Positions 58,141 through 64,000 of a DNA stretch of 64,000 nucleotides are shown piece after piece. How positions within the stretch are numbered: the first letter of the stretch is position 1; the number at the start of each line of letters is the position of its first letter. The notes below the pieces were generated by a model. It made no database searches. It was not told the DNA's origin and saw only the letters and a list, made by a program, of their open reading frames with translations. The stretch comes from Thermoproteota archaeon (GTDB taxonomy: Archaea; Thermoproteota; Thermoprotei; Gearchaeales; Gearchaeaceae), in the NCBI GenBank assembly GCA_021324265.1, contig JAJPJK010000009.1, forward strand, positions 157,892-221,891, written 5' to 3'. The translations under genes and the position numbers were made by a program.

Positions 58141-59508
58141 ATGGGCAGGTTGTTCGGTACAAATGGAGTTAGAGGCGTATTTGGGGAACTTTTAACTCCT
58201 GATTTCGTGTTCAAACTTTCAGCTTCAATAGCGCATTATTTTGCGGGAAAAGAAATACTTGTAGGTACTGATACCCGCTATACTAGAGATGTGCTAAGGC
58301 ATGCTGTATTTTCTGGACTTAGCTCAGTAGGTGCAAGATTTTATGATGCAGGCATTGCTCCCACTCCTGCACATCAGTATGCTGTAAGGCATTATGGATT
58401 AGATGGAGGCATAGTAATTACTGCTAGTCACAATCCACCTCCTTACAACGGCATAAAGTTACTAGGAAAGAATGGAGATGAAATCCCACATAGTGAAGAA
58501 GACAAGGTTGAAGAGATATATTTTGAGGAAAAATTCAAGTTTGCAGAAGTCCCTAGTACTTGCAAAGGGAAATTGGATGTTATAACCCCTTATATATCTA
58601 CCATAACACATTTAGTTGATGTCGATTCAATTAGGCAAGCTGATTTTAAGATAGCCATAGATCCTGCATGTGGTGCTGCATGTTATACTGCTCCGCTTTT
58701 GGCTAAAACCTTAGGCGTTAAGGCATATTTAATTAATGCTCAACCCGATGGTCACTTCCCTTCAAGGGATCCAGAGCCTTTAAGAGAAAATCTCACAGAG
58801 TTGGGAAGTTTCATAAAAAGTTTGAATCTTGATTTTGGCATTGCTTTTGATGGTGATGCTGATAGATCTATTTTTTTAGACGAAAAAGGGGAGGTTATAT
58901 GGGGAGATAGAAGCGGAGCTATACTTGCTAAACATGTCTTAGCAAAGCATGGGAAAGGCACATTAGTGGTTGGAGTTAGTGCATCTACGCTTGTTGAGAC
59001 TGTCGTCAAAGAAATGGGTGGCGATGTTGTTTGGACAAAAGTTGGGAGTGTTATCATAACGGAGAAAATAAACGAGTTAGTTGAGAAAGGCAGATTTGCC
59101 TTTGGTCTTGAGGAAAACGGAGGCTTCTTCTATACTCCAATGCACCCTACACGTGATGGCTGCATGTCATTGGCATTAATGCTCGAATGTTTAGCAAAAA
59201 ATAAAAAGAAACTCAGCGAGCTTGATAGATTACTTCCTTCTAGGTGGATGCTTAAGACAAAGGTCGAAGTTAAAGATAAGGATAGGAATGAGATAATAGA
59301 GGAGCTTGCTGAGATATATGCAAATCTTAAGCATGATAGGATTGATGGTATTAGGGTTTGGCTCAACGAGGATGAATGGTTTTTGGTCAGGCCTAGTGGT
59401 ACAGAACCACTTATAAGGATATTTGCTGAATCGAGCTCTCCTGAAAAGGCCAGTACTATATTGAATGAAATTAAGAAATTAGTCGAACAGTTGGTGAGAA
59501 ATGGCTAA
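58141..59508 (+). CDS. Phosphoglucosamine/phosphohexose mutase
   Basis: 455 residues of the alpha-D-phosphohexomutase family. F-G-T-N-G-V-R-G start, active serine loop T-A-S-H-N-P-P, metal loop D-G-D-A-D-R-S, sugar loop G-L-E-E-N-G-G and phosphate loop R-P-S-G-T-E-P. The F-G-T-N-G-V-R-G start favours GlmM-like or related archaeal mutases, but glucose or mannose phosphate are possible substrates. Could supply UDP-sugars for AglB glycans. Overlaps the E2 gene by 8 nt. Confidence 0.9.
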   Translation: MGRLFGTNGVRGVFGELLTPDFVFKLSASIAHYFAGKEILVGTDTRYTRDVLRHAVFSGLSSVGARFYDAGIAPTPAHQYAVRHYGLDGGIVITASHNPPPYNGIKLLGKNGDEIPHSEEDKVEEIYFEEKFKFAEVPSTCKGKLDVITPYISTITHLVDVDSIRQADFKIAIDPACGAACYTAPLLAKTLGVKAYLINAQPDGHFPSRDPEPLRENLTELGSFIKSLNLDFGIAFDGDADRSIFLDEKGEVIWGDRSGAILAKHVLAKHGKGTLVVGVSASTLVETVVKEMGGDVVWTKVGSVIITEKINELVEKGRFAFGLEENGGFFYTPMHPTRDGCMSLALMLECLAKNKKKLSELDRLLPSRWMLKTKVEVKDKDRNEIIEELAEIYANLKHDRIDGIRVWLNEDEWFLVRPSGTEPLIRIFAESSSPEKASTILNEIKKLVEQLVRNG

Positions 59509-60571
59509 CATAATTGCTATGCCGAGGGTGGATCCAGCAATGGAAAAAGGTACTGTTCTTAAGATCCTTAAGAAAATAGGCGAAAAAGTATCAAAAAATG
59601 AACCCATACTAAAGGTCATGACAGAAAAGGCAACTTTCGAAGTGAATTCACCTTATGAAGGCTATGTTGTGAAGATATTCCATAATGAAGGAGAAGAGCT
59701 CAATGTTGGAGAACCTATTCTAGAAATATCCGAAAGTCCTGTAGCGAGTCAAGAAATTGGAGTTGTGAAGGAAGAGGAGAAGGAAATTTTAGCAACTCCT
59801 GCAGCTAGACGTTTGGCTAGGGAACATGGAATAGACTTAAGTAAGATTAAAGGGACAGGGCCACAAGGAAGAATAACGCAGGAAGACGTCCTCCAATACA
59901 TTTCTCAAAGCAAGTCTGATACTACTGAACTAGCACTTTCACCTATTAGGAAGATCATTGCTCAGCGTGTGGAGAAAAGCCATAGAGAAATACCACAACT
60001 CACAGTGAACGTAAACGTAGTTGTAGATAAATTGTTAAGACATAGATCCGAACACGGTATAAGCTTTGATTCATATTTCATTTATTGCGTAAGCAGAGTG
60101 CTTAAAGACTTCCCTGCGTTTAACTCGGAATATAAGGATGGTGTTCTCATAAAAAAGAAAGACATAAACGTAGCCTTCGCTTTCGCTGTTGGAGAAGAAC
60201 TATACATGCCAGTGATAAGGAATGCAGATATGAAAAGCCTTGAAGAAATCGATCGAGAGCATCATGATCTCATGGAGAAAGCTAAAAATTCCAAACTTGA
60301 GCTCAAGGATTTGCAGGATTATACTTTTTCGATCACGAATTTAGGGCCATATAATGTGATACACTTCAATCCTCTCATCTATCCTCCCAATACAGCAATC
60401 CTAGGCATAGGAAGCATTGAATATAAATTCTTCAATGAAGGCAATACATTTTCAATAAAACCTACTATTGTGCTTAGTTTAAGCTTTGATCACAGAGTAG
60501 CAGATGGCATGCAGGCTGCCTTATTCCTCAATAAGATCAAGGATATGATAGAGAATGGAAAGTTCGAGTGA
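59501..60571 (+). CDS. 2-oxoacid dehydrogenase E2 component (dihydrolipoyl acyltransferase)
   Basis: 356 residues. N-terminal lipoyl domain with V-M-T-E-K-A-T (Lys43), peripheral subunit-binding domain (A-T-P-A-A-R-R-L-A-R-E, about residues 97-135) and catalytic domain ending in S-F-D-H-R-V-A-D-G with the H-X-X-X-D-G active site. Core of the pyruvate or branched-chain 2-oxoacid dehydrogenase whose E1 genes lie at 62.3-64 kb. Overlaps lplA by 17 nt. The E3 gene is not in the window. Confidence 0.94.
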   Translation: MANIIAMPRVDPAMEKGTVLKILKKIGEKVSKNEPILKVMTEKATFEVNSPYEGYVVKIFHNEGEELNVGEPILEISESPVASQEIGVVKEEEKEILATPAARRLAREHGIDLSKIKGTGPQGRITQEDVLQYISQSKSDTTELALSPIRKIIAQRVEKSHREIPQLTVNVNVVVDKLLRHRSEHGISFDSYFIYCVSRVLKDFPAFNSEYKDGVLIKKKDINVAFAFAVGEELYMPVIRNADMKSLEEIDREHHDLMEKAKNSKLELKDLQDYTFSITNLGPYNVIHFNPLIYPPNTAILGIGSIEYKFFNEGNTFSIKPTIVLSLSFDHRVADGMQAALFLNKIKDMIENGKFE

Positions 60572-61295
60572 ATTGAGGATTTTGTATGAAAAAAATGAGA
60601 AAGATGTTTTCAGGAATTTAGCTCTTGAAGAAGCGATATTGCTTTCGCTGAATGAAGGTAACTCTTCAAATACCTTCAGGCTTTGGCTCAATGACAGTTC
60701 AGCCATAGCCCCTTTCCATGAAAGCATCTTTGATCTCATTGATGTTGAGTTTTGCTTAGATGAAGGTATTAACATTGCTAGGAGGATAACAGGCGGAGGA
60801 GCAATCTATAACGATTGTGGCAATCTCAATTGGAGTTTCTTTTTCAATAGGAAACCCTTCGAAAAGTATTCACTCAAGGATTTATACAGTTATTTCTCAA
60901 GCTTCATTATCAAGTCTCTAACACAAGTAGGCATAGACTTGAATTTCCATGAGCCAAATTGGTTAGGCTATGAGGGGAAAAAAGTTTCTGGCATGGCTGG
61001 ATATCTCAAAAACAATGCAATCCTAATTCATGGAACATTACTCATCAGCGCTGATTTGACTAAGCTCGAAAGAGTATGCAAACAACATTATAAATATCCT
61101 CCTGTACTTAACTTATCTTCGATTAAGCCCCTAGATACTGAAAAAGTTGCAAATATTATATTAGGAAGCATAGAAGAAACTTTTCAATCGAGCTTCAAGA
61201 TACACTTTGATACAAGTCCCAATGAAAGAGAAGAACAGTTGCTCAGTGGACTTAAGGAAAAATATAGCTCAATAGCATGGGTTTTTGAGAAATGA
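60555..61295 (+). CDS. lplA: Lipoate-protein ligase A, single-domain
   Basis: 246 residues. R-R-I-T-G-G-G-A-I-Y-N-D (lipoate-binding loop) and G-K-K-V-S-G-M-A (catalytic Lys) are present, but there is no C-terminal accessory domain of bacterial LplA, as in Thermoplasma, where a separate LplB is needed. No lplB is seen here. Substrates would be the E2 encoded next to it and GcvH. Overlaps the dehydrogenase gene by 4 nt. Confidence 0.9.
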   Translation: MESSSELRILYEKNEKDVFRNLALEEAILLSLNEGNSSNTFRLWLNDSSAIAPFHESIFDLIDVEFCLDEGINIARRITGGGAIYNDCGNLNWSFFFNRKPFEKYSLKDLYSYFSSFIIKSLTQVGIDLNFHEPNWLGYEGKKVSGMAGYLKNNAILIHGTLLISADLTKLERVCKQHYKYPPVLNLSSIKPLDTEKVANIILGSIEETFQSSFKIHFDTSPNEREEQLLSGLKEKYSSIAWVFEK

Positions 61296-62308
61296 AAGCA
61301 GCTGTACTCAAAAACATACGTGAGCTTAAGATCGAGGAAAAAGAAATCCCTGTTCCTTCTAAGGGGGAGCTCGTCATTAGATTACTCTATGCTCTTACAT
61401 GTGGTACAGATTTGAAATCCTATGAGCGTGGCCATCCTTTTTTGAAATTCCCAAGGATCATAGGTCATGAATACGTGGGTGAGGTTGTAGCAAAAGGCGA
61501 TTTAGTTAAGAACTTCGAAATAGGGGATCTAGTTACAGGTGCTAATTCTGCACCATGTGGCGAGTGTTTTTATTGCAGAAAAGGGAATCATAACCTCTGT
61601 GAAAGATTGAATGAGACATTGCTTGGCTTTACGCTCGATGGTGCTTTCGCTCAGTATATGAAGGTTCCGCGCAGAATTGTCGAGAAAAATCTGTATAAGA
61701 TAGAGGAACGTGATTACAAGAAATATGCAAGCATCGAACCACTAGCATGTGTTGTTCATTCATGGAAGTTCATTGATGTAAAAGGCGATGATAACATTTT
61801 GATAATAGGGAGCGGACCTATTGCAATTCTTCATTCTCAGCTTGCGCTCAATTATTCGAAAAATGTCAGCTTGCTAGGAAAACATGATAATAGATTGAGT
61901 CTAGCGAGGAGATTGGGCATAAAAGTTTATGATTATGAAATCTATAAGCAAAGGCTTGATGAACTCAAGGAAGGCTTCGATATAGTCATCGAGGCTGTAG
62001 GTACTCCTGAAGCATGGGGCATGGCCTTCGATTTAGTGAGAAAGGGTGGTTCACTACTGTATTTTGGAGGGCTTAAGTCAGGAACACAGGTAAGCTTCGA
62101 CGCTTATAAAATACACTACGGTGAACTTCAGATTTATGGTTCCTTCCATCACGATCCTGTTTCAGTGAGGAGGGCATTTGAGTTGATCAAAGAAAACAAG
62201 GTAGATACTAAAATACTGATAACAAGTGAAAGAAATCTTGAGGAAATAGAAAGTGCGCTACTGGATATGGCTTCGGGAAAGGATATGAAAGTGGGAATAA
62301 AATTCTAA
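61292..62308 (+). CDS. Zinc-dependent medium-chain alcohol dehydrogenase
   Basis: 338 residues. Catalytic zinc: Cys in L-T-C-G-T-D and G-H-E; structural zinc: C-G-E-C-F-Y-C-R-K-G-N-H-N-L-C. NAD-binding I-G-S-G-P-I-A in the Rossmann fold. Resembles threonine/sorbitol dehydrogenases; the substrate is unknown. Its co-transcription with E2 and lplA is notable. Stop interlocks with the convergent E1-beta gene (CTAA). Confidence 0.9.
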   Translation: MKAAVLKNIRELKIEEKEIPVPSKGELVIRLLYALTCGTDLKSYERGHPFLKFPRIIGHEYVGEVVAKGDLVKNFEIGDLVTGANSAPCGECFYCRKGNHNLCERLNETLLGFTLDGAFAQYMKVPRRIVEKNLYKIEERDYKKYASIEPLACVVHSWKFIDVKGDDNILIIGSGPIAILHSQLALNYSKNVSLLGKHDNRLSLARRLGIKVYDYEIYKQRLDELKEGFDIVIEAVGTPEAWGMAFDLVRKGGSLLYFGGLKSGTQVSFDAYKIHYGELQIYGSFHHDPVSVRRAFELIKENKVDTKILITSERNLEEIESALLDMASGKDMKVGIKF

Positions 62309-63282
62309 AGTCCGAAATTTTCCTTCACTGCATTTATAATCTTTTCTTTGCTTACCATATACTGCTTTTCTAAATTGGGGCTAAAGGGAACAGGCAGCTC
62401 TGGAGAGGTTACCCTAACTATTGGCGCATCGAGATAATCAAAAGCCCTCTCCATTACCTGCATCGCAACCTCATTCGCTACACTCCCACTCTTCACATCA
62501 TCTGCAGCAATTAGCAATCTACCGGTTTTTTTAACAGAAGATACGATGGTTTCGATATCTAGCGGCACGAGCGTTCTAGGATCTATGACCTCTGCATTTA
62601 TGCCCTTTTCTTCAAGCTCCTTTGCTGCACTTAAAGCTTCGATGACACATCTTGAAAATGCAACGATAGTCAAATCTTCTCCCTTCTTCTTCACATCTGC
62701 CACTCCAAGGGGTATTGTATATTCATTTTCCGGCACTTGTCCCTTTGTTCTGTAAAGTACGCCGCTTTCTATGAAGAGTATTGGATTCTCATCCCTTATG
62801 GAACTCTTTAGAAGTCCTTTGGCATCATAGGGCGTAGATGGTAATACAACCTTAATGCCTGGTGACTGCAAAAACCATGAAGGAAAGAATTGTGAATGTT
62901 GCGATCCATGTACTCTACCAAGGCTGTATTGTGTTCTTAAAACTAAGGGAACTTTCAACTGGCCTCCGCTCATGAATCTCATCTTGCTTATATGCGTTAC
63001 CAGCTGATCTGCAGCGATGGTCAAGAAATCCATATACATTATTTCTGCAACGGGTTTCAAGCCTCCTAGCGCTGCACCCGCTGCAAGCCCGACGATTGCG
63101 ATCTCCGAGATAGGTGTATCTATCACCCTCTTAGGGCCGAATTCCTTCAGTAAACCTTGTGTGACTTTATAAACTCCTTCGAAAACACCAACCTCCTCAC
63201 CTAGGATGATAACCCTCTCATCCCTTAGCATTTCTTCCCTTAAAGCCTCTCTCAAAGCCTCTACGTAGGTTATTTCTCTCAT
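62305..63282 (-). CDS. pdhB: 2-oxoacid (pyruvate) dehydrogenase E1 beta subunit
   Basis: 325 residues. T-Y-V-E-A-L-R-E-A-L, I-L-G-E-E-V-G-V-F-E-G-V-Y, R-V-I-D-T-P-I-S-E and G-R-V-H-G-S-Q-H-S-Q (family segment around the active site) are typical. Forms an alpha2beta2 E1 with the next gene, overlapping it by 4 nt. The substrate (pyruvate or branched-chain) is not certain. Confidence 0.93.
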   Translation of the reverse strand: MREITYVEALREALREEMLRDERVIILGEEVGVFEGVYKVTQGLLKEFGPKRVIDTPISEIAIVGLAAGAALGGLKPVAEIMYMDFLTIAADQLVTHISKMRFMSGGQLKVPLVLRTQYSLGRVHGSQHSQFFPSWFLQSPGIKVVLPSTPYDAKGLLKSSIRDENPILFIESGVLYRTKGQVPENEYTIPLGVADVKKKGEDLTIVAFSRCVIEALSAAKELEEKGINAEVIDPRTLVPLDIETIVSSVKKTGRLLIAADDVKSGSVANEVAMQVMERAFDYLDAPIVRVTSPELPVPFSPNLEKQYMVSKEKIINAVKENFGL

Positions 63283-64000
63283 GCCAATACTAGTTTATAT
63301 AATTCTTGGAAATCCAATACTTCATCTTTCATTGCCTGCTGTACTGCATCTTCTATTTCAGCACTGATATCTCGTTCCATCTTCTTTATTGTCTCTTCAT
63401 CTATTAGCTTAGCTTCAAAAAGCTTATTCTTGTAGATTTTTATAGGATCCCTTTCAAGCCACTTCGCAACCTCGTTTGGATCTCTATATTTACCCTCATC
63501 ATATACTCCATGACCCTTCATTTTATAGGTCCTCGCTTCTATGAATACAGGACAATTACCCTTCCTTATCATATCTATTGCCTCCTTCGTAGCATTATAG
63601 ACGCTCAAAACATCATTACCATCAGCGATCAATACTTCCATGTTATAAGCATGTGCTCTATCAGCGATACTCTTCGATGATAGGCTACGCGTTATATGTG
63701 TAGACATGGCATAAAGATTGTTCTCGCAAACGAAGAGAATTGGCAACTTCCATAATGCTGCAGCATTCATTCCTTCATGAAAGGCTCCAGTATTCACTGC
63801 ACCGTCTCCGAAAAAGCAAGTCGTTATTATGTCCTTGCCTAGGTATTTGTTCGCCATTGCAATGCCTGCAGCGATCGGTATTCCGCTTCCGACTATGGCT
63901 GTAGCTAGGATGATTCCATTTTCAACGCTTATTGCAGCGTGCATCGAACCTCCTAGACCTTTGCATGTCCCTGTCTTCTTTCCGAACATCTCAGCCATGA
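63279..64000 (-). CDS. pdhA: 2-oxoacid (pyruvate) dehydrogenase E1 alpha subunit, 5' end outside window
   Basis: The C-terminal 240 residues are visible; about 90-100 N-terminal residues lie beyond the window end. E-M-F-G-K-K-T-G...G-G-S-M-H, then the thiamine diphosphate motif G-D-G-A-V-N-T-G-A-F-H-E-G-M-N and the phosphorylation-loop-like segment K-G-H-G-V-Y-D are typical. The M seen at 63998 is internal. Pairs with pdhB. Confidence 0.93.
   Translation of the reverse strand, partial: MAEMFGKKTGTCKGLGGSMHAAISVENGIILATAIVGSGIPIAAGIAMANKYLGKDIITTCFFGDGAVNTGAFHEGMNAAALWKLPILFVCENNLYAMSTHITRSLSSKSIADRAHAYNMEVLIADGNDVLSVYNATKEAIDMIRKGNCPVFIEARTYKMKGHGVYDEGKYRDPNEVAKWLERDPIKIYKNKLFEAKLIDEETIKKMERDISAEIEDAVQQAMKDEVLDFQELYKLVLA

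Noticed and set aside
1..64000. CRISPR arrays, proviruses or insertion sequences
   Set aside because: No spaced direct repeats, integrase, transposase or phage-type genes were seen; the window is core chromosome.

Overview
The window is a densely packed stretch of an archaeal chromosome, AT-rich by eye. Its information-processing genes are all archaeal or eukaryote-like: RNA polymerase subunits, TFE, TFS, NAC, PCNA, two-subunit primase, GINS, Csl4, KEOPS Cgi121, AglB, Cbf5 and Nop10. The gene order (rpoA2-rpl30e-nusA-rps12-rps7-tuf-rps10, the S10/spc cluster with rps4e, and rpl34e-cmk-rpl14e-cbf5), the crenarchaeal form of deoxyhypusine synthase and a spliced cbf5 mRNA suggest a TACK-type, crenarchaeon-like lineage. 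I cannot place it more precisely. Nothing looks like a provirus, IS element or CRISPR array.

Layout. 1-4.4 kb: end of the RNA polymerase/translation operon, then tRNA-Ser(UGA). 4.6-19.4 kb: speD, a SPOUT methylase and the long ribosomal protein cluster through secY. 19.4-22.6 kb: cmk, rpl14e, cbf5, tRNA-Ser(GGA), rps13-rps4-rps11. 22.6-30.7 kb: coaD, pheS, pheT, a candidate structured RNA, dnaG, pelota, a site-2 protease and a tRNA thiolase. 30.7-36.3 kb: SRP RNA, a pyrimidine dimer glycosylase, tRNA-Ser(GCU), a PfkB kinase, tRNA-Val, TFE, MBF1, PUA protein, NAC, Cgi121, THUMP protein and small ORFs. 36.3-43.4 kb: ABCE1, fructose bisphosphatase, triosephosphate isomerase and assorted genes. 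43.4-51.1 kb: rRNA/tRNA methylases, Csl4, RpoL, TFS, PCNA, primase, GINS, rpl44e, rps27e, aIF2-alpha and nop10. 51-58 kb: aglB, gcvH, carS, membrane and pilin-like proteins, and deoxyhypusine synthase. 58-64 kb: a phosphohexomutase and a pyruvate/2-oxoacid dehydrogenase set (E2, lipoate ligase, an alcohol dehydrogenase, E1-beta, partial E1-alpha).

The main finding is RNA splicing. The cbf5 frame is broken exactly at the catalytic Asp by a 14-nt segment lying in a textbook bulge-helix-bulge motif. Removing it restores the H-S-G-T-L-D-P motif and a 320-residue protein. tRNA-Ser(UGA), unlike its two near-identical sister tRNA-Ser genes, carries a 14-nt insert between acceptor stem and D-arm with the same geometry (4-bp central helix, 3-nt bulges, 7-nt loop). 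Other points of interest are an unannotated ~95-nt hairpin RNA candidate before dnaG, a tfe stop codon that shares its last base with tRNA-Val, a protein start two nucleotides after a tRNA-Arg, a 25-residue Glu/Phe repeat peptide behind a good TATA box, and several convergent gene pairs with interlocked stop codons.
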